Positions 1-8,396 of a stretch of 64,000 nt of DNA are shown in pieces. The position numbers and the translations under genes were made by a program. Below the pieces are notes generated by a model. It was not told the origin of the DNA, ran no database searches, and worked only from the letters and a program-made list of their open reading frames with translations. The DNA is taken from assembly GCF_002280785.1 (NCBI RefSeq), contig NZ_NCEQ01000002.1:62001-126000 (forward strand), in the 5' to 3' direction. The first letter of the stretch is position 1, and each line of letters begins with the position of its first letter. The DNA comes from Brevundimonas subvibrioides. Lineage in GTDB: Bacteria; Pseudomonadota; Alphaproteobacteria; Caulobacterales; Caulobacteraceae.

Positions 1-541
1 CGGCCGCGGCGAGGCCGCCGGTCGCGCCCGGGCCCTCCATGCTCGCCGGAACGTGGACATGGTTGAAGGCGATATCCGTGTCGGGCGCGATCCGGCGCAG
101 GCGGTTCACGGCGCGCGTGAGCGACGTCCGCCGCGGCGGCGAGAGCACGGTGGCGGAGAGGCCGAGCGCCTCCAGCGGCTCCTCGCGGAGGACGGAATAC
201 CCCGCCGCCAGGGCTCGGGCCCGGGCGTCGGACGACAGGTCGATGGCGATGATCTCTCCGGCGGCGACAGGCCAGCCGAGCGGATCGGCCTGGAGCGCGC
301 CACGCGAGCGGCGGATCAAGGCGTCCAGCCGGGCCGGCGCCTGGAGCGCGCGGTCCAGAGTGCGATCGATCAGATCATCGCCCACGCGCGGCAGTCGATC
401 CATGAGGGCGGAGGGCAGGGTCGGCAGGCCGGGACCGGGCAGGCCGCCCAGCTGCGCCCATGACGGGGTGGCGACCGCGAGGGCCGCCAGCGCCAGGCAT
501 CCGGCAATCCCCTTGACTGTGATCCGTCTGGCCAGAGCCAT
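1..541 (-). CDS. Secreted S8 (subtilase)-like serine peptidase, N-terminal part
   Basis: Partial gene: the ATG is at 539-541 on the minus strand and the frame runs open off the left edge, giving about 180 residues. Residues 1-30 look like a signal peptide with an AWAQ-like cleavage region (PSWAQ). The following part contains GEIIAIDLSSDARARAL and the end of the visible frame reads FNHVHVPAS; such an N-terminal prodomain-like region is what I associate with secreted S8 peptidases that sit beside ECF sigma genes in Caulobacterales. The catalytic domain is outside the window, so the family call is an inference. A GGAAGA ribosome binding site lies just upstream of the ATG. It is divergent from the ECF sigma gene, suggesting joint control. 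Confidence 0.5.
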   Translation of the reverse strand, partial: MALARRITVKGIAGCLALAALAVATPSWAQLGGLPGPGLPTLPSALMDRLPRVGDDLIDRTLDRALQAPARLDALIRRSRGALQADPLGWPVAAGEIIAIDLSSDARARALAAGYSVLREEPLEALGLSATVLSPPRRTSLTRAVNRLRRIAPDTDIAFNHVHVPASMEGPGATGGLAAA

Positions 542-595
542 GGTCTTCCTTTCATCCGTCTTGTGCGGGACGGCCATACATTCGTCCTATGCCAT

Positions 596-627
596 GGATG
601 AAACGAACGGGGCCGGTCGTTTCATCC
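596..627. promoter_or_regulatory. Perfect 11-bp inverted repeat in the protease/ECF divergent region
   Basis: The arms GGATGAAACGA (596-606) and TCGTTTCATCC (617-627) are exact reverse complements around a 10-base G/C-rich centre. A third GGATGAAA copy, on the minus strand, lies at about 550-557, next to the protease start. The placement between two divergent starts suggests an operator or a promoter element for an ECF-type sigma factor, but no clean -35/-10 pair of a known consensus fits it. Confidence 0.55.
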
Positions 628-647
628 GACATGGACGAGGTAGGGGT

Positions 648-1151
648 TTGGACGAATTTCAGACGGGGCTTGTGGACCTGCTTCCGCGTCTGCGCCGCTT
701 TGCGCGTGTTCTGCGGCCCCACGATGCGGATGCGCAGGATCTGGTCCAGCAGACCGTCGAGCGGGCGCTGGCGTCGCGGTCGAAATTCAGGGACGGCACG
801 CGGCTCGACAGCTGGACCTTCACGGTCATGAGACGGATCGCGATAGACGAAGGCCGATCGATCCTGCGCTGGGGCCGGGTGGTGGCGGCCGAGGACGACG
901 CCACCGTTCGGGTCGCCGACCCGAGCCAGGCCGACGAAAACCTGCGCGCGGACGCCCTGGCGGCGCGTGACGCCATACACGCCCTGCCGGACGATCAGAG
1001 GCACGCCGTCGCCCTGGTGCTGGTCGAAGGGCTTTCCTACGCCGAGGCGGCCAAGGTGCTGGGCGTGCCCGCAGGGACGCTGACGAGCCGGTTGGTCCGG
1101 GGCAGGCAGAGCCTGATCCAGACCCTGGCCGAACAAGGAGTGACCGGATGA
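648..1151 (+). CDS. ECF-type RNA polymerase sigma factor
   Basis: A 167-residue sigma-70 family protein of the extracytoplasmic-function group. Region 2 is seen at about residues 10-60 (LPRLRRFARVLRP followed by DAQDLVQQTVERAL) and region 4 at about 105-155, with an LSYAEAAKVLGVPAGTL helix-turn-helix. I chose a TTG start at 648 because GAGGTAGGGG lies just before it, the protein then has the usual ECF length, and the upstream palindrome is left outside the gene; an ATG at 594 in the same frame is the alternative. It overlaps the next gene, its likely anti-sigma factor, by 4 bases (ATGA). The divergent secreted protease is a plausible target. Confidence 0.85.
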   Translation: MDEFQTGLVDLLPRLRRFARVLRPHDADAQDLVQQTVERALASRSKFRDGTRLDSWTFTVMRRIAIDEGRSILRWGRVVAAEDDATVRVADPSQADENLRADALAARDAIHALPDDQRHAVALVLVEGLSYAEAAKVLGVPAGTLTSRLVRGRQSLIQTLAEQGVTG

Positions 1152-1897
1152 CCCGGCTGGACGACGAAATCCTGATGCGCCGGGTCGACGGCGAACTGGG
1201 CCCGACGGAGGCGGCGGCCGTGGATGCGGCGGCAGAGGCGGACCCGACGATCGCCGCCCGGATTGCGGCGCTGCGGCGGACGCGGACGGCGGCGGCGGGG
1301 GCCTTCCCGGCCGCGACAGATGCGCGCGACCGGGATCTGGCCCGGATGATCGCGGCATCGAGGCGGCCGTCGCCGTTCGAAGGCATCGGCGGGGCTCTGG
1401 CGGAGGCGTTCGCGCCGCGCCGGGCGGTGATCTGGGGCGGACTGGCGACGGCGGCCTTCGTCGGCGGGCTGGCGCTGGGGCCGCTGCTGGGCGGTCGTTC
1501 CGAGGGTCTCCGCGTCGAAGGCGGGGCGCTGGCCGACGCGGGTCTGGTCCGGGTGCTGGACACGCGACTGAACGCCGACGGCGCTGACGGAGCGGGCCGA
1601 TCCGTGGGGCTGACGTTCAGGGATGGGGAGGGGCGCTGGTGCCGGACCTTCCAGGCGGCTGAGGCCGGAGTTGCGGGCCTGGCCTGTCGGCGCGACGACG
1701 GCTGGGCGATGCAGGTGCTGGCGCCGATGGCCCCCTCGTCGGGCGATATCCGGATGGCGGGGAGCGATACGCCCGAGGCTGTGCTGGACGTCGTCGATGC
1801 GACGATCGCGGGCGAAACCCTGGGCGCGGCTGACGAAGCGCAGGCGCGAAACGGCGGATGGCGCCAGCGGTCTGCGGGTGTTTCACGACAGCCGTGA
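1148..1897 (+). CDS. Membrane-anchored anti-sigma factor
   Basis: A 249-residue protein translationally coupled to the ECF sigma gene by an ATGA overlap. The N-terminal part (LDDEILMRRVDGELGPTEAA) is typical of the cytoplasmic sigma-binding segment of anti-sigma factors; there is no obvious HxxxCxxC zinc motif. One membrane segment is seen near residues 95-115 (WGGLATAAFVGGLALGPLLGG), followed by an extracytoplasmic domain of about 130 residues containing two cysteines. Function is inferred from gene order plus this topology: it should hold the sigma factor inactive until an envelope signal arrives. Confidence 0.75.
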   Translation: MTRLDDEILMRRVDGELGPTEAAAVDAAAEADPTIAARIAALRRTRTAAAGAFPAATDARDRDLARMIAASRRPSPFEGIGGALAEAFAPRRAVIWGGLATAAFVGGLALGPLLGGRSEGLRVEGGALADAGLVRVLDTRLNADGADGAGRSVGLTFRDGEGRWCRTFQAAEAGVAGLACRRDDGWAMQVLAPMAPSSGDIRMAGSDTPEAVLDVVDATIAGETLGAADEAQARNGGWRQRSAGVSRQP

Positions 1898-1968
1898 CTG
1901 GACGCGACTCCAAAACCGGCTGACACTTCCTACATAGCGTTTCGACTCCCCCGAAATGACGGACGACG

Positions 1969-2301
1969 ATGCCAACCAAAAGGCCAGGTGAAGGACAGGA
2001 TCAGGGCTTCGGCGCTGGCACCATCACCGAAACGAAACCGAAGCTTCAGAAGCCCTCGCTGTATCGGGTGCTGATCCTGAACGACGACTACACGCCGATG
2101 GAATTCGTCGTCTATGTGCTGGAGCGGTTCTTCCAGAAGAGCCGCGAGGACGCGACCCGGATCATGCTGCATGTGCACCAGCATGGCGTCGGTGTGTGCG
2201 GCGTCTTCACCTACGAAGTGGCCGAAACCAAGGTCGCCCAGGTGGTCGAGACGGCGCGCCGTCACCAGCATCCGCTGCAATGCACTATGGAAAAAGACTG
2301 A
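1969..2301 (+). CDS. clpS: ATP-dependent Clp protease adaptor ClpS
   Basis: A 110-residue adaptor that hands N-degron substrates to ClpAP. After a flexible N-terminal tail of about 28 residues comes the ClpS core: [20 protein letters not shown] (residues 32-51) with the Asn-Asp-Asp pocket that reads the substrate N-terminus, then [19 protein letters not shown] and the closing helix. It ends 12 bases before clpA, the usual clpS-clpA operon. Confidence 0.96.
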   Translation: MPTKRPGEGQDQGFGAGTITETKPKLQKPSLYRVLILNDDYTPMEFVVYVLERFFQKSREDATRIMLHVHQHGVGVCGVFTYEVAETKVAQVVETARRHQHPLQCTMEKD

Positions 2302-2313
2302 GAGGATCTCCCA

Positions 2314-4626
2314 ATGCCCTCGTTTTCACGTCCTCTCGAAGAGACCCTGCATCGCGCGGTCTCCTACGCCAACGAACGCCGCCACGAGTATGCGACGCTC
2401 GAACATCTGCTGCTGGCCCTGATCGACGACGGCGATGCGTCGGGCGTCATGAAGGCCTGCAACGTCGATCTGGTCGCGCTGAAAACGGCGCTGACCCTGT
2501 ATGTCGACACCGACCTGGCCGCGCTCGCCACCTCGGACGGGGAGGACGCCAAGCCGACCGCCGGCTTCCAGCGCGTGATCCAGCGCGCGGTGATCCATGT
2601 CCAGTCCTCGGGCCGCGAGGAGGTGTCCGGGGCCAATGTGCTGGTCGCCATCTTCAGCGAGCGCGAGAGCCACGCCGCCTATTTCCTGCAGGAGCAGGAC
2701 ATGACGCGCTACGACGCCGTCAACTACATCGCCCACGGCATCGCCAAGAAGGCGGGCATGAGCGAGCAGCGTCCGGCCAAGACCGCCGGCCAGTCGCCGG
2801 AGGAGGCCGAGGACGCCGCCGCCGTGAAGTCGGGCGGCGAGGCGCTGGAAGCCTATTGCGTCGACCTCAACGAGAAGTCGCGCAAGGGCAAGATCGACCC
2901 GCTGATCGGCCGTCATGCCGAGGTGGATCGGGCGATCCAGATCCTGTGCCGCCGGACCAAGAACAACCCGCTGCTGGTCGGCGAACCCGGCGTGGGCAAG
3001 ACCGCCATCGCCGAAGGCCTGGCGCTCAAGATCGTCAACCACGAGGTCCCGGCCGTGCTGGAAGGCGCGACCATCTATAGCCTCGACATGGGCGCGCTGC
3101 TGGCCGGCACCCGCTATCGCGGCGATTTCGAGGAGAGGCTGAAGCAGGTCGTCAAGGAGCTCGAGAACCACGAGAACGCGATCCTGTTCATTGACGAGAT
3201 CCATACGGTGATCGGCGCGGGCGCGACCTCGGGCGGGGCGATGGATGCGTCCAACCTGCTGAAGCCCGCCCTGGCGTCCGGCACCCTGCGCTGCATGGGA
3301 TCGACGACCTACAAGGAGTATCGCCAGCACTTCGAGAAGGACCGCGCCCTGGTGCGTCGCTTCCAGAAGATCGACGTCAACGAGCCGACGGTCGAGGACA
3401 CGGTGAAGATCCTCAAGGGGCTGAAGACCGCCTACGAGAGCCACCACAAGCTGCGCTACACCGATGCGGCGATCCGCTCGGCCGTGGAGCTGTCGGCCCG
3501 CTACATGACCGACCGCAAACTGCCCGACAAGGCCATCGACGTGATCGACGAGGCGGGGGCGTCGCAGATGCTGCTGCCCGAGAACAAGCGCAAGAAGGTC
3601 ATCGGTCAGAAGGAGGTCGAGGCCGTCGTCGCCAAGATGGCCCGCATTCCGCCGAAGTCGGTGTCGAAGTCCGACACCGAAGGCTTGCGCGAACTGGAGA
3701 AGGACCTGAACCGGGCCGTCTTCGGTCAGGACTCGGCGATCGAACAGGTGGCCTCGGCCATGAAGCTGGCCCGCGCCGGCCTGCGCGATCCCCAGAAGCC
3801 GATCGGCTCCTTCCTGTTCGCCGGCCCGACCGGCGTGGGCAAGACCGAGGTGGCCAAGCAACTCGCCGCCACCCTGGGCATCGAGCTGCTGCGCTTCGAC
3901 ATGTCGGAATACATGGAGCGGCACACGGTGAGCCGCCTGATCGGCGCCCCTCCGGGCTATGTCGGGCATGATCAGGGCGGGCTTCTGACCGACGCCGTCG
4001 ACCAGCATCCGCATGCCGTGGTCCTGCTGGACGAGATCGAGAAGGCCCACCCGGACGTCTACAACATCCTCCTCCAGGTCATGGACAACGGGATGCTGAC
4101 GGACGCCGTCGGCAAGAAGGTCGATTTCCGCAACGTGGTCCTGATCATGACCACCAATGCGGGCGCGGCCGACAATGCCCGGGCCTCGATCGGCTTCGGT
4201 CGCGGCAAGGTCGAGGGCGAGGACGAGAAGGCCATCCAGCGTCTGTTCGCGCCGGAGTTCCGCAATCGTCTGGACGCGGTGGTGTCGTTCAAGTCGCTGC
4301 AGCCGGACGTCATCCGCCAGGTGGTGACCAAGTTCGTCCTGCAGCTGGAAGCCCAGCTGGCGGACCGCAACATCACCATCGAACTGTCCGACGACGCGGC
4401 CGACTGGCTGGCCAAGAACGGCTTCGACGAACTGTATGGCGCCCGCCCCCTGGGCCGGGTCATCCAGGACAACATCAAGAAGCCGCTGGCCGACGACATC
4501 CTGTTCGGACGCCTGACGCGCGGCGGCCATGTGAAGGTCGAGCTGAAGGACGGCAAGATCGTCTTCGACATCAAGGCCGCCTCGGGCGGCCCGGTGAAGG
4601 AAACGGTCGACGGCGAGACGGTCTGA
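2314..4626 (+). CDS. clpA: ATP-dependent Clp protease ATP-binding subunit ClpA
   Basis: A 770-residue Hsp100 unfoldase that feeds proteins to ClpP. It has the Clp N-domain (two repeats, residues 1-145), a first AAA+ module with Walker A GEPGVGKT near residue 224 and Walker [10 protein letters not shown], and a second AAA+ module with Walker A GPTGVGKT near residue 505, Walker [13 protein letters not shown] and the C-terminal D2-small domain. There is no ClpB-type middle coiled coil, so it is ClpA and not ClpB. It follows clpS directly and ends at a palindromic repeat and a hairpin terminator. Confidence 0.97.
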   Translation: MPSFSRPLEETLHRAVSYANERRHEYATLEHLLLALIDDGDASGVMKACNVDLVALKTALTLYVDTDLAALATSDGEDAKPTAGFQRVIQRAVIHVQSSGREEVSGANVLVAIFSERESHAAYFLQEQDMTRYDAVNYIAHGIAKKAGMSEQRPAKTAGQSPEEAEDAAAVKSGGEALEAYCVDLNEKSRKGKIDPLIGRHAEVDRAIQILCRRTKNNPLLVGEPGVGKTAIAEGLALKIVNHEVPAVLEGATIYSLDMGALLAGTRYRGDFEERLKQVVKELENHENAILFIDEIHTVIGAGATSGGAMDASNLLKPALASGTLRCMGSTTYKEYRQHFEKDRALVRRFQKIDVNEPTVEDTVKILKGLKTAYESHHKLRYTDAAIRSAVELSARYMTDRKLPDKAIDVIDEAGASQMLLPENKRKKVIGQKEVEAVVAKMARIPPKSVSKSDTEGLRELEKDLNRAVFGQDSAIEQVASAMKLARAGLRDPQKPIGSFLFAGPTGVGKTEVAKQLAATLGIELLRFDMSEYMERHTVSRLIGAPPGYVGHDQGGLLTDAVDQHPHAVVLLDEIEKAHPDVYNILLQVMDNGMLTDAVGKKVDFRNVVLIMTTNAGAADNARASIGFGRGKVEGEDEKAIQRLFAPEFRNRLDAVVSFKSLQPDVIRQVVTKFVLQLEAQLADRNITIELSDDAADWLAKNGFDELYGARPLGRVIQDNIKKPLADDILFGRLTRGGHVKVELKDGKIVFDIKAASGGPVKETVDGETV

Positions 4627-4634
4627 GTCTTCCA

Positions 4635-4763
4635 AATCCTCCCCCGTTGGGGGAGGTGGCTCGAAGCGTAGCGAAGAGACGGAGGGGGCTCGATCCCGAC
4701 ACCGCATCTGCGGTTAGCCCCCTCCACCACTTCGTGGTCCCCCTCCCCCAACGGGGGAGGATT
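4635..4763. repeat. 130-bp palindromic repeat, family A, copy 1
   Basis: The element begins and ends with short hairpins (CCTCCCCC-GTT-GGGGGAGG and CCTCCCCC-AAC-GGGGGAGG) and has an inner GAGGGGGCT...AGCCCCCTC inverted repeat. Two further copies in the window (46812-46946 in opposite orientation, 60240-60370 in the same orientation) share this architecture with different loop sequences. It resembles a non-autonomous, REP/MITE-like intergenic element. Confidence 0.85.
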
Positions 4764-4772
4764 GAATTGCAA

Positions 4773-4800
4773 AAAGGCCCGGGAGCGATCCCGGGCCTTT
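4773..4800. terminator. Bidirectional rho-independent-type terminator between clpA and csbD
   Basis: GGCCCGGGA-GCGA-TCCCGGGCC forms a perfect 9-bp stem with a tetraloop, flanked by A-run on the left and T-run on the right, so it can work for clpA on the plus strand and the CsbD gene on the minus strand. Confidence 0.8.
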
Positions 4801-4820
4801 CGTTCGTCTGGGGGCGGACC

Positions 4821-5129
4821 CTAGTAGCGGCGGCGGCCTGAGCCGGCCATCAGGAAGGCGATGCCGGCGAGGATGCCGGTGGTCAGCAGGGGCTTGCGAC
4901 GGGCGAAGTCGAGGCCGGTCTTGACCGGGCCCCGGAGGTCTTCCGGGGCCCGGTCGGACAGGGTTTCCAACTGGTCGATGGCGCGGCCGTAGTAGTCGAG
5001 CGCCTTGCCCTTCACCTCGTCGAACCTGCCCTCGAGTTGGAGCTTCGTATCGCCCGTGAGATTGCCGAGGGCGCTTTTCAGCTTGCCGTTCACGCCGGTG
5101 GCGGCGCCTTCGATGCGTTCGTCGGTCAT
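4821..5129 (-). CDS. CsbD family stress protein
   Basis: A 102-residue protein. The N-terminal half has the CsbD pattern: MTDERIEGAATGVNGKLKSA, then GNLTGDTKLQLEGRFDEVKGKA. After this comes an amphipathic stretch and a single hydrophobic segment near residues 82-97 (LLTTGILAGIAFLMAG), which is often seen in alphaproteobacterial members. CsbD proteins are abundant under general stress; no biochemical activity is known. A candidate EcfG-type promoter lies upstream (5175-5199). Confidence 0.9.
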   Translation of the reverse strand: MTDERIEGAATGVNGKLKSALGNLTGDTKLQLEGRFDEVKGKALDYYGRAIDQLETLSDRAPEDLRGPVKTGLDFARRKPLLTTGILAGIAFLMAGSGRRRY

Positions 5130-5174
5130 GGGATCGTCCTTCAGATGGGGTGTGCCGGGGAGGCGTGTCCGTTT

Positions 5175-5199
5175 AGCGCGCGCGAACCGCTCAGGTTCC
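5175..5199 (-). promoter_or_regulatory. Candidate EcfG (general stress sigma) promoter for the CsbD gene
   Basis: Reading the minus strand, GGAAC (5195-5199) is followed after 16 bases by CGCT (5175-5178), one mismatch from the alphaproteobacterial general-stress consensus GGAAC-N16/17-CGTT. CsbD genes are common members of that regulon. The same site forms a GAACC-GCTCA-GGTTC inverted repeat. Confidence 0.35.
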
Positions 5200-5281
5200 T
5201 CGCACAGGGATGGTTGCGAGGGCGGTTATGCAGGACGATATCAAGCGTGAAAATAATGGCGAAACCGGGAGCAAGACGACG

Positions 5282-5644
5282 ATGCTGAGATTCATCCTGC
5301 AGGCAGTGGTGACGGGGCTGGGGCTGTGGCTGGCGGCGTATCTTGTGCCGGGGGTGGGGTTCCTGTCGACGGGCTCTCTGATTGCGGCGGCGGTGCTGCT
5401 GGGGCTGGTCAACGCCATCGTGCGCCCGGTGCTGGTGTTCATCACCTTCCCGCTGACGGTGATCACCTTCGGCCTGTTCCTGCTCGTCGTGAACGCCGCG
5501 ACCATCGGCCTGGTGGCCATGGTCCTCGGCGGATTCGTGGTCGAGGGTCTGTGGGCGGGCGTGGGCGCGGCGATCGTGACCGGGGTGGTCAGCTGGATCG
5601 CCGGTTCGGTGATCCCGGACGAGCGACGCGTTCGAGAAATCTAG
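5282..5644 (+). CDS. Phage holin family (4-TM) membrane protein
   Basis: A 120-residue protein made almost only of four hydrophobic helices, with the family hallmark VNAIVRPVLVFITFPLTVITFGLF in the middle (given here as a landmark near residues 42-65). It belongs to the widespread superfamily named after mycobacterial phage holins, which in chromosomes is probably a housekeeping membrane protein and not lytic. The ATG at 5282 has GGGAG 9 bases upstream; an upstream in-frame GTG at 5210 would add an unlikely polar extension. It converges on the histidine kinase gene with a 4-base overlap. Confidence 0.85.
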   Translation: MLRFILQAVVTGLGLWLAAYLVPGVGFLSTGSLIAAAVLLGLVNAIVRPVLVFITFPLTVITFGLFLLVVNAATIGLVAMVLGGFVVEGLWAGVGAAIVTGVVSWIAGSVIPDERRVREI

Positions 5645-7404
5645 CTCGCCATCAGCAGGGGCGGGGCGTTCGCCTCGCTGACCCGGGCCAGGACGGCGTG
5701 CAGGGCCGGTATCTCGATGGGCTTCCTGAGCACCCCGTCGGCGCCGGCGGCCATGTAGCGGGCCACGTCCTCCTCGAACACATTGGCGGTCAGCATGTGG
5801 ATCGGCACGGAGGCGCCCGTCGCACGGATGGCCTGCAGGGCCGCGACGCCGTCCATCACGGGCATCATCACGTCCATCAGGATCAGGTCGTAGCTGTGGG
5901 CGGCCGCCGCCTCGACGGCCTCGGCGCCGTTCTCGACCAGGGTGGTCTCGACCTCCAGTTGGCCCAGAAACAGGGCCAGCAATTTGCGGTTGGCGGGGTG
6001 ATCATCGGCGGCCAGGACCGACAGGCGGCCCTTGGAGGGCGCAAAGGCCGGCGCGACGGCCTGGACGACCGGGTCCGCGCGTTGGGCGGTGATCTGGAAC
6101 CAGAAGACGGCGCCGCCGCCCTCGGCCGTGCGGACGCCCAGGGTCCCGCCCATGGCCTCCACGCTGGAGCGACAGATCGCGAGACCGAGACCGGCGCCGC
6201 CGGCGGCGCGGCCGTCGTCCAGCTGTTCGAACGGTTCGAAGATGCGGGCGTGCTGATCTTCCGGCACGCCGGGCCCCTGATCCTCGACCTCGATGTCCAG
6301 GATGGTCGCATCGTCGTTGGCCGCGCGCGCGCGCGCACGCAGGCGCACCGTGCCCTTCGGCGTCATCTTCAGGGCGTTGGACAGCAGGTTGATGACCACC
6401 TGTTCGATCCGGCCGGCGTCGGCCAGGACACGGAAGTCGGCGGGGTCGCCCTCGCAATCGACCTGCAGATCCAGGCTCAGTTCCCCCGCGCGGTGCCGCC
6501 AGACGCGGCCTATGCCCTCGATGCCCGCGCGGACGTCGACGGGGGCGAGGCGGACGTCGACCTGGCCGGATTCGATCCTGGACAGGTCCAGGGCGCCGTT
6601 CAGCAGACGCAGCAGAATGGCGCCGGCGTCGCTCATGTCGGCGACCAGCTCGGTCTCGGCCCTGGCCCGCTTCTTGCGCTTCAGCATCTCGACGACGCCC
6701 ATGATGATGCTCAGGGGCGTGCGCACATCGTGGCTGATCATGGCCAGGAAGCGGGACTTGGCCATGTTGGCGCGGTCGGCCCGGGCGCGGTCGGCCTCGG
6801 CTTCGGTCAGGGCGGTCTCGAGGGCGCGTGACCGCTGGATCAGGTCGACCTGTAGCTCGACCGTCTGGCGGTCGCTCTCCAGCTGCCGCCAGCCCGCGCC
6901 GATGACGCCGGCGACGAACATGACGATGCTGGCCAGCAAAGCAGGGTCCCAATGCACCCGCTTCCAGACGATGAAGGCGAAGGCGATGATCGGCGGCACG
7001 ACGGCGGCGGCGAAGCTCCGGCGGCTGATGTGAACCTGAAGGGCGCCCACCATCAGGTTGCCTATGATCAGCAGCAGCGCGTGCCGCAGGTACTGGGGGT
7101 GGTGCGTCAGCAGCATCAGGATGTAGCCGCTGGTGTGCAGGGCGAGCGTCAGGGCGATGGTCTCGGTCCACCGCTTCAATGCGACGAAGGCGCCCGGCGT
7201 TTCCGGATGCAGGCGCGCCCGTTCGACCACCGACCACAGCAGGGCGTAGAGGCCGAGCTGGCAGACGGCGAAATTGGCGGCCCAGGTCCAGTCCAGGATC
7301 CAGACGGCCAGGATGCAGAAGGCCACGATGAACGCGATGCGCACCGGAAATATGGCCCGGTAGCGTCCGGCATAAGCGCGCACGTAATCACTGTTCCGGA
7401 CCAT
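5641..7404 (-). CDS. Membrane-bound hybrid histidine kinase
   Basis: A 587-residue sensor kinase. Residues 1-185 hold about six membrane segments with no recognised periplasmic sensor domain. A short coiled coil (to about 210) leads to the HisKA domain with phospho-acceptor His225 (MISHDVRTPL), then the HATPase domain with an N box (NLLSNALK), GPGVPE and GLGLAICR. The C-terminal receiver domain carries Asp511 in LILMDVMMP and Lys in LRKPIE. No Hpt domain or output regulator is encoded next to it, so the phosphorelay partner is elsewhere. Confidence 0.93.
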   Translation of the reverse strand: MVRNSDYVRAYAGRYRAIFPVRIAFIVAFCILAVWILDWTWAANFAVCQLGLYALLWSVVERARLHPETPGAFVALKRWTETIALTLALHTSGYILMLLTHHPQYLRHALLLIIGNLMVGALQVHISRRSFAAAVVPPIIAFAFIVWKRVHWDPALLASIVMFVAGVIGAGWRQLESDRQTVELQVDLIQRSRALETALTEAEADRARADRANMAKSRFLAMISHDVRTPLSIIMGVVEMLKRKKRARAETELVADMSDAGAILLRLLNGALDLSRIESGQVDVRLAPVDVRAGIEGIGRVWRHRAGELSLDLQVDCEGDPADFRVLADAGRIEQVVINLLSNALKMTPKGTVRLRARARAANDDATILDIEVEDQGPGVPEDQHARIFEPFEQLDDGRAAGGAGLGLAICRSSVEAMGGTLGVRTAEGGGAVFWFQITAQRADPVVQAVAPAFAPSKGRLSVLAADDHPANRKLLALFLGQLEVETTLVENGAEAVEAAAAHSYDLILMDVMMPVMDGVAALQAIRATGASVPIHMLTANVFEEDVARYMAAGADGVLRKPIEIPALHAVLARVSEANAPPLLMAS

Positions 7405-7508
7405 GATCGCTCACTGTGACGCTTGACCGAGGTCGCGCTTAACCGTCGCAGTTTAAGGAGGGGTCAACACGCGGAAATCATCCTTTCCATAATTTAGCCC
7501 GGATGATA

Positions 7509-7537
7509 TTGACGCGCACGTTTCGTCCGGGTAAATC
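7509..7537 (+). promoter_or_regulatory. Candidate housekeeping promoter upstream of the DUF2239 gene
   Basis: TTGACG (7509-7514), a 17-base spacer and TAAATC (7532-7537) lie 25 bases before the DUF2239 start, in the spacer between two divergent genes. The -35 is good and the -10 weak. Confidence 0.35.
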
Positions 7538-7561
7538 TATCGCCTCGTTTGGGAGACGCCG

Positions 7562-8140
7562 ATGTCCGCCGCCACAGCTCAGTCCTGCACCGCCTTCGCC
7601 GGCCATCGGCTGATCGCATCCGGCCCGCCACGCGAGATTGTCGGCGCGGTGAAGGCGGCGGTCGAGGCGGGCGAGAGCGTCCTGGTGTTTGACGACGCCG
7701 ACGCCCGGCCGGTCGAGTTCGACCTGCGCGGCGACCTGGAGGCCGTGCTGGCGCGGCTGGCGCCGCCGGTCGAGGAGCTGAAGCGGGGGCCGGGGCGGCC
7801 CAAGCTGGGGGTGACGGCGCGTGAGGTCACCCTGTTGCCGCGCCACTGGGACTGGCTGGCGTCCCAGCCCGGCGGGGCGTCCGTGGCGCTGAGGAAACTG
7901 GTCGAGGGGGCCCTGCGCGAGGCCGAGGGGCCGGACCGGGTGCGCAAGGGCCGGGAGGCGGCCTACCGCTTCATGACCGCCGTGGCGGGGGACCTGCCGG
8001 GATACGAGGAGGCGACGCGGAGGCTGTTCGCGGGGGACGCGGCGGGGTTCGAGGCGGCGGTGGCGGGGTGGCCGGAGGGGGTCCGGGAGCACGTGCGGAT
8101 GCTGGCGGGGCGGACGTGGCGGAATGGGGCGGAAGCCTAA
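7562..8140 (+). CDS. DUF2239 family protein
   Basis: A 192-residue soluble protein. It carries the family signature GRPKLGVTAREVTLLPRHW near residues 79-97, followed by a region that resembles a helical ribbon-helix-helix-like or regulator segment (GGASVALRKLVEGALRE). The function of the family is unknown; the basic GPGRPK patch would suit nucleic-acid contact, but that is a guess. It is divergent from the hybrid kinase and followed by a strong hairpin. Confidence 0.85.
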   Translation: MSAATAQSCTAFAGHRLIASGPPREIVGAVKAAVEAGESVLVFDDADARPVEFDLRGDLEAVLARLAPPVEELKRGPGRPKLGVTAREVTLLPRHWDWLASQPGGASVALRKLVEGALREAEGPDRVRKGREAAYRFMTAVAGDLPGYEEATRRLFAGDAAGFEAAVAGWPEGVREHVRMLAGRTWRNGAEA

Positions 8141-8147
8141 CCTCTTA

Positions 8148-8183
8148 CACCGTGCACCCCGGCCTTCGCAGGGGTGCACGGTG
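8148..8183. repeat. Single-hairpin repeat, family B (CACCGTGCACCCC)
   Basis: CACCGTGCACCCC and GGGGTGCACGGTG form a perfect 13-bp stem around a 10-base loop (GGCCTTCGCA). The core GTGCACCCCGG..CTTCGC is shared with the elements at 13612-13738, 29658-29687 and 35709-35837. It may also stop transcription of the DUF2239 gene, although no T-run follows. Confidence 0.8.
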
Positions 8184-8273
8184 AGGGGAGCGGAGATCGG
8201 TGCGGCGCTGGAGATGATCACGCAGAGGGCGGCTTGGGCGAGATTTCGCTCACAGGGCCTCCCTGGAAAATCA

Positions 8274-8396
8274 TCAAGTGACAACGAAGTCAGGTTCTTC
8301 TCGGTCGTCGCCGAGGTCCCAATCTCTGGAAAGAAGCTTGGCGGCTTCCTGAGTCCACTGACGTTCCCACCACTTCTTCAGTTCGGCAGGTGTCAC
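8274..8396 (-). CDS. Small ORF coupled to cobS, 40 residues, unknown function
   Basis: The cobS stop codon overlaps a GTG start in the arrangement GTGA (8393-8396), with AAGGTGGG just before it as a ribosome binding site. The product begins [20 protein letters not shown] and ends in acidic residues (DDREEPDF). Composition and the coupling suggest a real small protein of the cobS transcript; I do not recognise it. The alternative is a chance frame. Confidence 0.45.
   Translation of the reverse strand: MTPAELKKWWERQWTQEAAKLLSRDWDLGDDREEPDFVVT

Noticed and set aside
596..627. ECF -35/-10 promoter inside the palindrome
   Set aside because: Spacing between GAAAC and CGTT is 13 bases, too short for the usual 16-17.
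39..647. N-terminal extension of the ECF sigma gene upstream to base 39
   Set aside because: It is antisense to the protease gene, and the sigma domain starts after 648.
2326..4707. Long open frame (about 790 codons) antisense to clpA
   Set aside because: It is the mirror of a strongly biased high-GC gene, has no domain, and clpA is fully accounted for.
7437..7457. CtrA box TTAA-N7-TTAA before the hybrid kinase
   Set aside because: The two TTAA are separated by 10 bases, not 7.
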